Part shown: positions 17,470 through 25,448 of the stretch, piece by piece
Numbering within the stretch: position 1 is the stretch's first letter
Layout of the letters: each line of letters opens with the position of its first letter
From: Mesorhizobium terrae
GTDB taxonomy: Bacteria > Pseudomonadota > Alphaproteobacteria > Rhizobiales > Rhizobiaceae
Direction: 5' to 3'
Assembly (NCBI RefSeq): GCF_008727715.1
Contig: NZ_CP044218.1
Coordinates: forward strand, 2,232,001 to 2,296,000
DNA: 64,000 bases
Notes under the pieces: model-generated
What the model was told of the DNA's origin: nothing
The model's input: the letters and a program-made list of their open reading frames with translations, nothing else
The model's database searches: none
Made by a program: the position numbers and the translations under genes

Positions 17470-17537
17470 GCGGCGTATGCTGGCGACATCGCAAAAATCG
17501 CAGATCGTGCCGGCAAACGGCATCGTGGCGCCGCGTT

Positions 17538-17739
17538 CGTCATTCCGGGCAAGCGAGCAAGGCGAGCGCAGACCCGGAACCCATTGAGCAGCACGGCCGG
17601 GACCTGGGTTCGCGTTGACGGGAATGAAGCGCACAGCACCGGTTCAGCCGCATGAACGGTTGAAGACGAGGATCGGGCCGGGCTCGACGATAGGGCGGCC
17701 AATGGGTTCCGGCTCTCGCTGCGCTCGGCCGGAATGACG
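17538..17739. repeat. Intergenic repeat element F3
   Basis: A second copy, 246 bases downstream of F2 and in the same orientation, with the same inverted ends and about 24 extra interior bases (a stretch around 17610-17650 absent from F2). The downstream flank GCGGCGTATTTGGCGACACCGC parallels that after F2, indicating tandem duplication of element plus flank. Confidence 0.85.
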
Positions 17740-17823
17740 GCGGCGTATTTGGCGACACCGCAAAAATTGCAAGGAGCGCCGGCCAGCGGCACCGTGCCTG
17801 GGATCGCTATCGCGGACCGCTTC

Positions 17824-18663
17824 TCACCCCTGCCGTCTGGCCATGAACGCCAGCCGCTCGAAAAGGTGAACATCCTGTTCGTTCTTCAAGAGCGCGCCGT
17901 GCAGCTTGGGTAGCGCGTTCTTGGGGTCGGCGCGCAGGTCTTCCGGCGAGACGTCGTCGGCGACCAGAAGGCGAATCCAGTCGAGCGCCTCCGAGGTCGA
18001 GGGTTTTTTCTTCAGGCCCGGCACTTCGCGGATCTCGTAGAACTGGGTGAGTGCTGCACGCACCAGGCTCTGCTTGATGCCGGGATAATGCACGTCGACG
18101 ATGCGATGCAGCGTGTCGACGTCGGGGAAGCGGATGTAGTGGAAGAAGCAGCGGCGCAGGAAGGCGTCGGGCAATTCCTTCTCGTTGTTGGAGGTGATGA
18201 TGACGATGGGGCGCACCGCGGCGCGGATCGTCTCGCCGGTCTCGTAGACAAAGAACTCCATGCGGTCGAGTTCCTGCAACAGGTCGTTGGGGAACTCGAT
18301 GTCGGCCTTGTCGATCTCGTCGATCAGAAGCACGATCTTCTTGCCGGCGGCGAAGGCATCCCACAGCTTGCCGCGCTTGATGTAGTTGGCGATGTCGTTG
18401 AAGCGGGCATCGCCCAGCTGGCTGTCGCGCAGGCGCGAGACGGCATCGTATTCGTAGAGGCCCTGCTGCGCCTTGGTGGTGGACTTCACGTTCCATTCGA
18501 TCAGCTCGAGGTCGAGGCCCGCCGCCACCTGGCGGGCAAGCTCGGTCTTGCCGGTGCCTGGCTCGCCCTTGACCAACAGCGGCCGCTCGAGCGCGATCGC
18601 CGCGTTGACCGCCACCATCAGGTCCTTGTCGGCGACATAGGCCGAGGTTCCTTCAAAACGCAT
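17824..18663 (-). CDS. MoxR-family AAA+ ATPase
   Basis: A 279-residue AAA+ ATPase. Walker A is GEPGTGKT (residues 33-40), Walker B is VLLIDEIDKAD, and sensor 1 is IVIITSNNEKELPDAFLRRC in part. MoxR ATPases work with vWA proteins to remodel or load cofactors into target enzymes. The likely partner is the CoxE-like gene at 13990-15180, 2.6 kb away on the same strand. ATG 18663 was chosen because the domain starts at MRFEGTSAYVAD; upstream codons are the promoter region. Confidence 0.93.
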   Translation of the reverse strand: MRFEGTSAYVADKDLMVAVNAAIALERPLLVKGEPGTGKTELARQVAAGLDLELIEWNVKSTTKAQQGLYEYDAVSRLRDSQLGDARFNDIANYIKRGKLWDAFAAGKKIVLLIDEIDKADIEFPNDLLQELDRMEFFVYETGETIRAAVRPIVIITSNNEKELPDAFLRRCFFHYIRFPDVDTLHRIVDVHYPGIKQSLVRAALTQFYEIREVPGLKKKPSTSEALDWIRLLVADDVSPEDLRADPKNALPKLHGALLKNEQDVHLFERLAFMARRQG

Positions 18664-18794
18664 CAAAAACTCCAGTTCCGTCGCGACGAGCCTAGAGGCG
18701 GGTTGCGGCAGGGGCAAGCGTCCGGTTTCGTCGCTTCTCCACAAGGGGAGCGGCTAATGTTCGATCGCCTCTGGCAAGGCGGTCGGCATCGCTC

Positions 18795-18800
18795 TATATT
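18795..18800 (+). promoter_or_regulatory. Probable -10 box of the 6S RNA
   Basis: TATATT lies 2-8 bases before the predicted 5' end of the 6S RNA stem. No clear -35 element was seen, so the assignment is tentative. Confidence 0.4.
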
Positions 18801-18801
18801 T

Positions 18802-18950
18802 GCCGGTGACGGTCTGCGCCTCGCGGCAGGAGAGACATTTCCCCGGGGCCTTATTGATCTCGAAGGGAGCTGTCCCTGACCGGACCCGTGGGTTCGGACA
18901 TATGGCGCCCACCTACTTTGTAGGTTCCCGGGATCAACTTCTCCACCGGT
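18802..18950 (+). ncRNA. ssrS: 6S RNA (SsrS)
   Basis: A gene-free stretch of about 150 bases whose ends pair (CCGGTG at 18803-18808 with CACCGG at 18944-18949), giving the long rod shape of 6S RNA. It contains CCCCGGGGCCTTATTGATC, GGGAGCTGTCCCTGACCGG and the 3' hairpin CCACCTACTTTGTAGGTT, which look like alphaproteobacterial 6S RNAs. In many proteobacteria 6S lies next to the 5-formyl-THF cyclo-ligase gene, which is found here 550 bases downstream with one acetyltransferase gene in between. 6S binds sigma70 polymerase in stationary phase. The ends are approximate. Confidence 0.72.
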
Positions 18951-18961
18951 CGCGTGGATCG

Positions 18962-19453
18962 TCACTCACCTCCCCGACCGGCAGGCAAAAGCTTGCGCAT
19001 GACGATGGCGGCGCCGAAACGCATCTGCTGTTCGCCGATGCGGGTGAAGCCGCAGGCTTCGTAGAAGCTGAGCGCATCGGGATTGGCGAGAACGCGCAGC
19101 CATGTCGCGCCAGCGTCGATCGCGACCCGTTCCAGATGCGCCACGAGCAGCCTGCCGATTCCCTGCTTCCAGTTGTCCGGCTCGACGAAGAGGCCGTCGA
19201 GTTCGGCTTCGTCTTCCGATTGCGGCAGCATCACGCCAAATCCCACTATCCGCCCCTGCCGCTCCGCGACATAGACCAGTCCGGCCGCGATCTGTTCGGC
19301 CGGCAGCTCGATTGCATCGGGATGGGCAAGCAACTGTGCCTGATCGCTTGGCGAGGCCAGGGAAGCCCGGCGCTGCAGGTCTTCCAGCAACAAGCGTTCG
19401 GCGATGCCGGCCTGCCTGATGACGATTGGCAACGATTGCGAACGATCTGGCAT
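18962..19453 (-). CDS. GNAT-family N-acetyltransferase
   Basis: A 163-residue acetyltransferase with LDGLFVEPDNWKQGIGRLLV as motif A (Q-x-x-G-I-G) and ALSFYEACGFTRIGE as motif B. The start at ATG 19453 is preferred; an open frame continues upstream but only as an antisense shadow of the cyclo-ligase gene. It is oriented against the cyclo-ligase gene and interrupts the usual 6S RNA/cyclo-ligase adjacency. Confidence 0.9.
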   Translation of the reverse strand: MPDRSQSLPIVIRQAGIAERLLLEDLQRRASLASPSDQAQLLAHPDAIELPAEQIAAGLVYVAERQGRIVGFGVMLPQSEDEAELDGLFVEPDNWKQGIGRLLVAHLERVAIDAGATWLRVLANPDALSFYEACGFTRIGEQQMRFGAAIVMRKLLPAGRGGE

Positions 19454-19500
19454 GATGGCGGCTCTGGCGTTTGGTCGCGCGACCCTTCTATAAAGATCGC

Positions 19501-20088
19501 ATGATGACGCAATCCAGAACCCTGAAGAAAGAACTGCGCAAGGAGGCGCTGGCCCGCCGCGACGCGCTCGACCCGTTCTGGCGCATCGAGGCCTCGCTGG
19601 AAATGGCCGAGACCGCGCGGGATCGGATTGCCTTCGAACCAGGCGCGATCGTCTCCGGCTTCTGGCCGATGCGCTCGGAGGTCGACGTGCGGCCGATGAT
19701 GTTCGCACTGCGCGAGCACGGGGCAAGGCTGTGCCTGCCGGCGATCCTCGACAAGACCACCATCGTCTTTCGCGAACTGGTGCGCGGGGCGCCGATGGTT
19801 GACATGGGGTTCGGCACGGTCGGCCCGCACGAAGAGGCCGAGGTTCTCGACCCGGCGATCATGCTCATCCCGCTTGCCGCCTTCGACGCGCGCGGCCACC
19901 GCATCGGCTATGGCGCCGGCTATTACGACCGGGCGATCGCCAGGCTGCAGGACGCCGGCAAGGAACCCCGGCTGATCGGCATCGCCTTCAATTGCCAGGA
20001 GGTCGCAAAGGTGCCGGACGAAGCGCACGACGTGATCGTCCCGGAAATTTTGACCGAAAGCGGGTTGCGGCGGTTCGAAGCGCCGTAG
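19501..20088 (+). CDS. 5-formyltetrahydrofolate cyclo-ligase
   Basis: A 195-residue enzyme that uses ATP to convert 5-formyl-THF to 5,10-methenyl-THF. The N-terminal KKELRKEALARRDAL and the C-terminal signature GHRIGYGAGYYDRAI are diagnostic; PLAAFD precedes the signature. The start is one of two consecutive ATG codons (19501/19504). In proteobacteria this gene (ygfA) often follows 6S RNA. Confidence 0.95.
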   Translation: MMTQSRTLKKELRKEALARRDALDPFWRIEASLEMAETARDRIAFEPGAIVSGFWPMRSEVDVRPMMFALREHGARLCLPAILDKTTIVFRELVRGAPMVDMGFGTVGPHEEAEVLDPAIMLIPLAAFDARGHRIGYGAGYYDRAIARLQDAGKEPRLIGIAFNCQEVAKVPDEAHDVIVPEILTESGLRRFEAP

Positions 20089-20099
20089 GCTGAACAACG

Positions 20100-20483
20100 C
20101 TAGGGTTGGATCCCGCCGCGTGCTGGCCAGAGCCAACGAATGAGCATTCTCAAAGCGGTCATGGCAAGGGTCATGATCGCGAACACGCCGATCAAATGGA
20201 CGGCGCTTTCCGTCTTGTCGGGCAAAATCAGGATCAGGGCAGCCGAGAGGAGAGCGGAGTCCAGCAGCAGGAACTCCACCCATGTGGTCGTGCTGCGTGT
20301 GGCGTCGTTGTCTCGGGTGAAATGCTGTCTCAGTCCAAGGCTGGCCAGAATGTACATCGGCCCAATCAGCGACTTCAGAAATACGGTCTTGGCGGGATCG
20401 CCGTTGAGATACGCGCCGAGCGCAAACAGAAGCCCGAGCGAAATTGGCTCGAAATAGGCAAGCAGAATTGCCTTCCTTGTCAT
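20100..20483 (-). CDS. Hypothetical four-helix membrane protein (127 aa)
   Basis: A small hydrophobic protein with about four predicted membrane helices (around residues 5-25, 35-52, 70-90, 95-115), ending in WLWPARGGIQP. ATG 20483 has GAGAGG 8 bases upstream and is preferred over the GTG at 20492, which overlaps that site. It is somewhat lower in GC than its neighbours. I do not recognise the family. It is inserted between two plus-strand folate/phosphoesterase genes that are often adjacent. Confidence 0.7.
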   Translation of the reverse strand: MTRKAILLAYFEPISLGLLFALGAYLNGDPAKTVFLKSLIGPMYILASLGLRQHFTRDNDATRSTTTWVEFLLLDSALLSAALILILPDKTESAVHLIGVFAIMTLAMTALRMLIRWLWPARGGIQP

Positions 20484-20622
20484 CACTGACACCTCTCAGT
20501 GTGCGCGTGTCGCAAGTCTATCGCAGTTCCACAGTCGAGCAAGCACGGGTTGCTGTGGGATTGAGCCTGGTGTGCCGCGCCTCCACTTGCATGATTTCGC
20601 TACAGCCCTGTAGAAGCGTCTC

Positions 20623-21447
20623 ATGAGACTTCTTTTCCTCGGCGACATGGTGGGCAAGACGGGCCGTACGGCGGTGTGGGAGCAGCTGCCCGGGCTGATC
20701 TCCGATTTCCGGCTGGATTTCGTCATCGTCAATGGCGAGAACGCCGCCGGCGGCTTCGGCATCACCGAAGAGATTTTCCGCGAGACGATCGCCGCAGGCG
20801 CCGACGTGGTGACCACCGGCAATCATGTCTGGGACCAGCGCGAGGCGCTTGCCTTCGCGCCGCGCGAGCAGCGGTTTCTCAGGCCCGCGAATTTTCCAAA
20901 GGGCACGCCAGGGCGCGGCTCCGGCGTCTATATCGCCAAGAACGGCGCGCGCGTGCTGGTCTCCAACATCATGGGCCGGGTGTTCATGCATCCCGAGCTC
21001 GACGATCCGTTCCAGGCGGGCGAGCGCGAGCTGGCCGCCTGTCCGCTCGGCGAACAGGCCGACGCGGTGGTGATCGATTTCCACGCCGAGGCGACGAGCG
21101 AAAAGATGTGCTTCGCGCATTTCGTCGACGGCCGCGCCTCGCTGGTGGTGGGCACGCACACGCACCAGCCAACGGGCGACCATCAGATCCTCAATGGCGG
21201 CACCGCCTACATGACCGACGCCGGCATGTGCGGCGACTACGATTCCTCGCTTGGCATGGACAAGGAGGAGCCGCTCAACCGGTTCCTCTCCAAAGTGCCG
21301 AAGGGCCGCTTCGAGGCGGCCAACGGACCGGCAACGCTGTGCGGCGTCGGTGTCGATATTTCGGACCGCACCGGCCTTGCCGAGCGCATTGCGCCGTTTC
21401 GCCGCGGACCGAGACTGGAAGAAACCGCGCCGTCCTTCTGGTCATGA
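20623..21447 (+). CDS. YmdB-type metallophosphoesterase
   Basis: A 274-residue phosphoesterase of the TIGR00282/YmdB type. Metal ligands are expected in FLGDMVGKTGR (Asp), VNGENAAGG (Asn/Glu), TTGNHVWDQ (Asn/His) and GTHTHQPTGDHQI (His). The Bacillus homologue hydrolyses 2',3'-cyclic nucleotides, so a role in RNA turnover or signalling is plausible. A GGCGGCAG/CTGCCGCC hairpin follows its stop. Confidence 0.9.
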   Translation: MRLLFLGDMVGKTGRTAVWEQLPGLISDFRLDFVIVNGENAAGGFGITEEIFRETIAAGADVVTTGNHVWDQREALAFAPREQRFLRPANFPKGTPGRGSGVYIAKNGARVLVSNIMGRVFMHPELDDPFQAGERELAACPLGEQADAVVIDFHAEATSEKMCFAHFVDGRASLVVGTHTHQPTGDHQILNGGTAYMTDAGMCGDYDSSLGMDKEEPLNRFLSKVPKGRFEAANGPATLCGVGVDISDRTGLAERIAPFRRGPRLEETAPSFWS

Positions 21448-21457
21448 CATTGAAGAC

Positions 21458-21483
21458 GGCGGCAGCCATACCTAACTGCCGCC
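21458..21483 (+). terminator. Hairpin after the phosphoesterase gene
   Basis: GGCGGCAG (21458-21465) pairs with CTGCCGCC (21476-21483) over a 10-base loop. No T-run follows, so it may be a factor-dependent terminator or an mRNA-stabilising structure rather than an intrinsic terminator. Confidence 0.5.
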
Positions 21484-21530
21484 GGACATGACACGCCTGC
21501 TTCAGATCGTTTGAGGGGAGAACGACCTCC

Positions 21531-22289
21531 ATGCAGCTCATAGAGTTTCTTGCGCCGCATTTCGCCTTCGTCAATGACCCGACCGCCTGGGCGGCGCTGA
21601 TCACGCTGGTCGTGCTCGAGATCGTGCTCGGCATCGACAATCTGATCTTCATCTCGATCCTGACCAACAAGCTGCCGGAAGCGCAGCGCGCGCAGGCGCG
21701 CCGGCTGGGCATCGGCGCGGCGCTGATCATGCGGCTTTTGCTGCTGGCGACGATCTCGATCATCGTGCAGCTGACGACGCCGGTCTTCACCGTCTTTGGT
21801 CAGGGCTTCTCATGGCGCGACCTCATCCTGATCGCCGGCGGCCTGTTCCTGGTGTGGAAGGCGACCAAGGAAATCCACCACACCGTCGATCCCGAGGACC
21901 ATCAGGACACGATGATCGGCGGCACGCTGCAGATGAGCCTGGGCGCAGCGATCTTCCAGATCCTGCTGCTCGACCTGGTGTTCTCGATCGATTCCATCAT
22001 CACCGCCGTCGGCATGACCGACGAGATCGCCATCATGTATATCGCGGTGATCGTCACTGTCGGCGTGATGCTGGTGGCGGCGACACCGCTGGCCAATTTC
22101 ATCGCCAAGAACCCGACCATCGTCATGCTGGCGCTGGGCTTCCTGTTGATGATCGGCATGACGCTGATCGCCGACGGCATGGGCTACCATGTGCCCAAGG
22201 GCTACATCTATGCCGCCATGGGCTTCTCGGCGCTGGTCGAGGGTTTGAACATGCTGGCCCGGCGCAAGAAGAAGAGCGGGGGGAAGTAA
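21531..22289 (+). CDS. TerC-family integral membrane protein
   Basis: A 252-residue protein with about seven membrane segments. The family signatures [15 protein letters not shown] near residue 30 and [16 protein letters not shown] near residue 150 carry the conserved aspartates thought to bind metal. TerC proteins are linked to Mn2+ export during protein secretion or to tellurite resistance. No manganese riboswitch is evident upstream. The C-terminus is a short lysine-rich tail. Confidence 0.92.
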   Translation: MQLIEFLAPHFAFVNDPTAWAALITLVVLEIVLGIDNLIFISILTNKLPEAQRAQARRLGIGAALIMRLLLLATISIIVQLTTPVFTVFGQGFSWRDLILIAGGLFLVWKATKEIHHTVDPEDHQDTMIGGTLQMSLGAAIFQILLLDLVFSIDSIITAVGMTDEIAIMYIAVIVTVGVMLVAATPLANFIAKNPTIVMLALGFLLMIGMTLIADGMGYHVPKGYIYAAMGFSALVEGLNMLARRKKKSGGK

Positions 22290-22299
22290 AAGGGCGCTT

Positions 22300-22322
22300 C
22301 CTTCTCCCCTTGTGGGAGAAGG
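22300..22322. repeat. Solo end of an E-family element (E5)
   Basis: CCTTCTCCCC followed by TTGTG and GGAGAAGG, a single terminal hairpin of the E family without the rest of the element. It sits 11 bases past the terC stop and may act as its transcript end. Confidence 0.75.
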
Positions 22323-22336
22323 TGAGGCGCCTGGTC

Positions 22337-22807
22337 TTATGCTCCAGGCACGCCTTGCGGATGCCGGTCGACGATTAGGCCGATGGCGATGCCTTGCTCC
22401 AGCCATGCCTTGGCGCCGGCGAGAACCAGTGCGAAGCCGTCGGTGGAATCCAGCGCGCTTTTGACCTGTGCGTCGAGGCTGCCCTGGAAGCCCGAATTGC
22501 GGATGGCGACGAAGGTGGCGGCGCCGTCCAGCATCGGGGTGAAGGTCCATTCCACCGTAGTGGCGGGATCGCCCCAGCCGACGACGATCTTCTTGTCCTT
22601 CACCAGTTCCCTGACCTCGACCGGCGACTTGAAGGCGTACATGCGCCATTCCCATTCGACGGGACGGCCGGCATCGAGCCGGGCGCTGCCATGGGTGAAC
22701 CAGAATTTCGACGTGACCGCCGGATCGACGAAGGCTTCGTAGACGGTCGCGACGGGTTTGCGGATCAGCATTCCGACCGAGGCGACGGGGGCTTCATGCA
22801 ATTCCAT
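22337..22807 (-). CDS. SRPBCC (AHSA1-like) domain protein
   Basis: A 156-residue START-like protein with the AHSA1 pattern PVATVYEAFVDPAVTSKFWF near the N-terminus and a C-terminal helix (FALVLAGAKAWLEQGIAIGL). Such proteins bind hydrophobic ligands. It is the last gene of an operon with a VOC protein and a second SRPBCC protein, probably controlled by the divergent ArsR gene. Confidence 0.88.
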   Translation of the reverse strand: MELHEAPVASVGMLIRKPVATVYEAFVDPAVTSKFWFTHGSARLDAGRPVEWEWRMYAFKSPVEVRELVKDKKIVVGWGDPATTVEWTFTPMLDGAATFVAIRNSGFQGSLDAQVKSALDSTDGFALVLAGAKAWLEQGIAIGLIVDRHPQGVPGA

Positions 22808-22853
22808 CTCGCTGCTCCTTCAGGCCAGCATTTCGGTTGGGGTTCACGTGGCG

Positions 22854-23216
22854 TCACCACGCGTCCGGTTCGCGCACCATATGGACGATGTTGGCGGGGT
22901 TCATGACCCAGCCGCCGCGAAAGCCATCGCCGAGCGGTTCGATCGGATCGCAGCGCACCACGCCGGCATCGGCCAATTGGCGCAGCGCGCCGGTGGAATC
23001 GGGCGTGAACAGCTCCAGCCAGACCTCGGCCTGGCTCATCGTCGCGCCCTCGTCGATCCAGAGTTGGTTGGGGCCGAGCTTGAAGCCGACCGCCGGCGCT
23101 TTCTCTGTGATCGGCTCAAGGCCGACGGTGTCGCGGTAGAAGGCGATGGTCGTTTCATACTGGTGGCTCGGCACCTTCATGGCGATGTTGATGCCGCCTT
23201 CGAGTTTTACGGTCAT
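22854..23216 (-). CDS. VOC-superfamily (glyoxalase/dioxygenase-fold) protein
   Basis: A 120-residue single VOC module: KLEGGINIAMKVPSHQYETT then FYRDTVGLEPI. Metal ligands are not obvious, so it could bind a small ligand or antibiotic rather than catalyse a reaction. It is the middle gene of the ArsR-linked operon. Confidence 0.85.
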   Translation of the reverse strand: MTVKLEGGINIAMKVPSHQYETTIAFYRDTVGLEPITEKAPAVGFKLGPNQLWIDEGATMSQAEVWLELFTPDSTGALRQLADAGVVRCDPIEPLGDGFRGGWVMNPANIVHMVREPDAW

Positions 23217-23237
23217 GGGGTCTCCGTTCGATGTGGT

Positions 23238-23720
23238 TCAGATGTTGTCGGGATTGGCCGGCTCGCCCCTCATCTCGGAGCGGTAGTAGCCGTCGCGCAG
23301 ATTGATGCCGTGTTCGACATAGGCCTTCATGCAGGCGAGCATCTGCGACCAGCCTTCGCAGTTGATGTAGGAGCGCTTGCGCCCGGTCTCGGTCTCGCGC
23401 CAGCCCTCCTCGGCGATGGTGACGAAGGTGCCGCCGTCGTCCAGGGGTTCGAAGTTCATCTCGATACGGGTCTTGTAAGCCGGCTTCTCGTCCGGCCCGC
23501 TGCCGTCCCAACGCAAAACGATCCGGCGCTCGGGCACCACTTCGTCGACCTCGACCGGGATTTCCCCCCACCAGGTGACGGTGGTGCCGGCGACCAGCGG
23601 CGCCGAGGCGCCGCGGACAGTGGTGAAATAGCCGCTTAGCTTGGTTGGATTGACGACGGCGTCGAACACTTCGGCCACGGGCCTGCCGATGCGGCCCGAA
23701 ATCCTGAATGCGATGGACAT
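23238..23720 (-). CDS. SRPBCC (AHSA1-like) domain protein
   Basis: A 160-residue START-like protein, first gene of the operon. The core reads GRPVAEVFDAVVNPTKLSGYF. ATG 23720 has GGAG at 10 bases and is preferred over the upstream GTG 23726. Genes of this type next to an ArsR regulator are common and form small ligand-responsive modules. Confidence 0.88.
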   Translation of the reverse strand: MSIAFRISGRIGRPVAEVFDAVVNPTKLSGYFTTVRGASAPLVAGTTVTWWGEIPVEVDEVVPERRIVLRWDGSGPDEKPAYKTRIEMNFEPLDDGGTFVTIAEEGWRETETGRKRSYINCEGWSQMLACMKAYVEHGINLRDGYYRSEMRGEPANPDNI

Positions 23721-23754
23721 GTCCACAGGCTCCTGCTTGAAATTTCGCCCATTG

Positions 23755-23772
23755 TGTTATAAAAACATAACA
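23755..23772. promoter_or_regulatory. ArsR operator in the divergent promoter
   Basis: TGTTAT (23755-23760) and ATAACA (23767-23772) are perfect inverted arms around AAAAAC. The right arm ends on the A of the ArsR start codon, and the site lies 35 bases from the SRPBCC start. A winged-helix ArsR dimer bound here would block both directions. Confidence 0.75.
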
Positions 23773-24092
23773 TGTCAAGTGAAGTCAAAGACGACCATGT
23801 TTTCAAGGCCTTGGCGCATCCGCGCCGCCGCATGATCCTGGACGAACTGAAGGACGGGCCGAAAACGACCGGCACCTTGTGCGAAATTCACGCCGACATG
23901 GACCGCTGCACGGTGATGATGCACCTGAAGGTGCTGGAAGACGCCGGCCTGGTGGTGGCGCGCCGCGAAGGGCGCGAACGCTGGAACCATCTCGACGCGC
24001 TGCCGATCAAGCGCATCCACGACCGCTGGATCAGCGAATACGCCACGCATGCGGTTTCGATCCTCGACCGGCTGAAGGCCGATCTCGTTTGA
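23772..24092 (+). CDS. ArsR-family winged-helix regulator
   Basis: A 106-residue regulator. The winged helix runs from FKALAHPRRRMILDEL to VLEDAGLVVARREGRERWNHL. No cysteine metal-binding motif such as CVC is present (the cysteines are in LCEIHADMDRC), so it is more likely to sense an organic ligand or partner state than arsenic. It is divergent from the SRPBCC-VOC-SRPBCC operon, its likely target. Confidence 0.93.
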   Translation: MSSEVKDDHVFKALAHPRRRMILDELKDGPKTTGTLCEIHADMDRCTVMMHLKVLEDAGLVVARREGRERWNHLDALPIKRIHDRWISEYATHAVSILDRLKADLV

Positions 24093-24155
24093 GATCGGCT
24101 CGACATCGGGAAACGTCGGGAACCGGTTCGCGCAAACGACGCGTGAAAATCAGGC

Positions 24156-24557
24156 CTACGGGGCGACGACGTCCGGGCCGTCGACATTGACGACCGTTTC
24201 GCCACGCCCGACGCGGACGAAAACGTAGTGAACATCGTCGCCGCCCTCGACAATCTGGCAGCGATGGATCGCGCGGCGTGGAAAATACGCGTAATCGCCC
24301 TTGCCGATCTCGAATGATTCAGCGCCGTTTTCGCCGTAATCCACGCGAATACGACCGGACAGCATGAACATCACGCTGTCGAACTCCTGATGGTGATGCC
24401 ACTGGCTTGGTTCGGCGAGCGCGGTCACGTGGCACTGGCCGACCCAAAGGTCGCCGGCTTCCAACGCCTTTCGCCGGTTCTGGCCCGGCGTGATGGGACC
24501 ATCGACCAGCTGGTCCGACTTTACGTATCCAATCTTTTGAAAAAGGCCGTCGCTCAT
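24156..24557 (-). CDS. Cupin-domain protein
   Basis: A 133-residue single cupin. Metal ligands fit QWHHHQEFDSVMFML (HxH with Glu) and the second motif IHRCQIV. The start ATG 24557 is preceded by GGAG at 8 bases. It is divergent from an AraC-type gene (74-base gap), which suggests local regulation. The substrate is unknown. Confidence 0.88.
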   Translation of the reverse strand: MSDGLFQKIGYVKSDQLVDGPITPGQNRRKALEAGDLWVGQCHVTALAEPSQWHHHQEFDSVMFMLSGRIRVDYGENGAESFEIGKGDYAYFPRRAIHRCQIVEGGDDVHYVFVRVGRGETVVNVDGPDVVAP

Positions 24558-24631
24558 TGCCGTGTCTCCATGAAAGGTTCGCGATCTCGCGCCTGTCTTG
24601 AAAAGCGCGACCAGCAGGCTACGCTTGTCGA

Positions 24632-25438
24632 ATGGAGACAACCGGCCATTTTCTGTCGCCAACAAGACAGGCCGAAATCCTGCCTTTCGAGACGGCGCCG
24701 CGATCGGTCGTGGGATATGCCCGCGACTATCCGTCGGGGCTCTCGACAGGGTTCCACAGCCATCCGCGCGCCCAGTTGCTGCATGCGGTGTCGGGCCTGA
24801 TGCGCGTCGAAACGCGGGGTTCGAGTTATCTCGTTCCGCCGACCACGGCATTGTTCCTGCCGACAGATGTACCGCACGCCGTCAGCATGGACGGCCCCGT
24901 CGCCATGCGCGAGCTTTTCCTCAGGGAAGACGCGGCAAGGCGGGTGGGAGACCAGCCGAAGGTCATAACCGTATCGGGCCTGCTGCGTGAGATTGTCATC
25001 GCTGTCTGCGCCGAGCCGATCGAATGGGAAACACAGGGCAGGGGTTATCATCTGGCGGAACTGATCCTCGACGAAATAGCCAGATCGACGCCGTTGCCGA
25101 TGCGGTTGCCGCTGCCGCGCGATGCCCGTCTTCTTCGCGTGGTCTCGGGCCTTCGCGATCGTCCGGACGACAAAAGGAACCTGGAACAATGGGGCGAGGT
25201 GGCGAATGCATCCAGCCGCACCCTGGCCAGGTTGTTCCGCGTGGAAACCGGCCTCAGTTTTCGTCAATGGCGGCAGCAGACGCGTCTGACCGAGGCGCTG
25301 AGTGCCCTGACGATGGGCATGCAACCGACCAGGGCCGCCGCCATCGCCGGCTTCGATAGCGTTCCGGCCTTCGGATTGGCGTTCCGGCAATTTTTCGGAA
25401 TGACACCCGGGCAAGCCCGGCGTTTGCGGGACGGTTGA
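24632..25438 (+). CDS. AraC-family regulator with N-terminal cupin sensor
   Basis: A 268-residue regulator. The N-terminal half is an AraC-type cupin (FHSHPRAQLLHAVSG, VPPTTALFLPTDVPHAV). The C-terminal 100 residues hold the two helix-turn-helix motifs (NASSRTLARLFRVETGLSF and AAIAGFDSVPAFGLAFRQFF followed by GMTPGQAR). It probably controls the divergent cupin gene. The family and domain order are clear; the effector is unknown. Confidence 0.92.
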   Translation: METTGHFLSPTRQAEILPFETAPRSVVGYARDYPSGLSTGFHSHPRAQLLHAVSGLMRVETRGSSYLVPPTTALFLPTDVPHAVSMDGPVAMRELFLREDAARRVGDQPKVITVSGLLREIVIAVCAEPIEWETQGRGYHLAELILDEIARSTPLPMRLPLPRDARLLRVVSGLRDRPDDKRNLEQWGEVANASSRTLARLFRVETGLSFRQWRQQTRLTEALSALTMGMQPTRAAAIAGFDSVPAFGLAFRQFFGMTPGQARRLRDG

Positions 25439-25448
25439 TCCCTCGAAA

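Larger units (their letters stand above)
17186..17823. other. Gene-free region made of two tandem repeat elements
   Basis: About 640 bases between the acetyltransferase and MoxR genes. Frames that stay open here are produced by the repeat elements F2 and F3, not by genes. The repeating unit is about 246 bases (starts at 17292 and 17538). Nothing else is recognisable. Confidence 0.75.

Noticed and set aside
17268..17873. 201-residue open frame on the minus strand
   Set aside because: It lies inside the duplicated F elements, and its repeated peptides reflect the DNA repeats, not a protein family.
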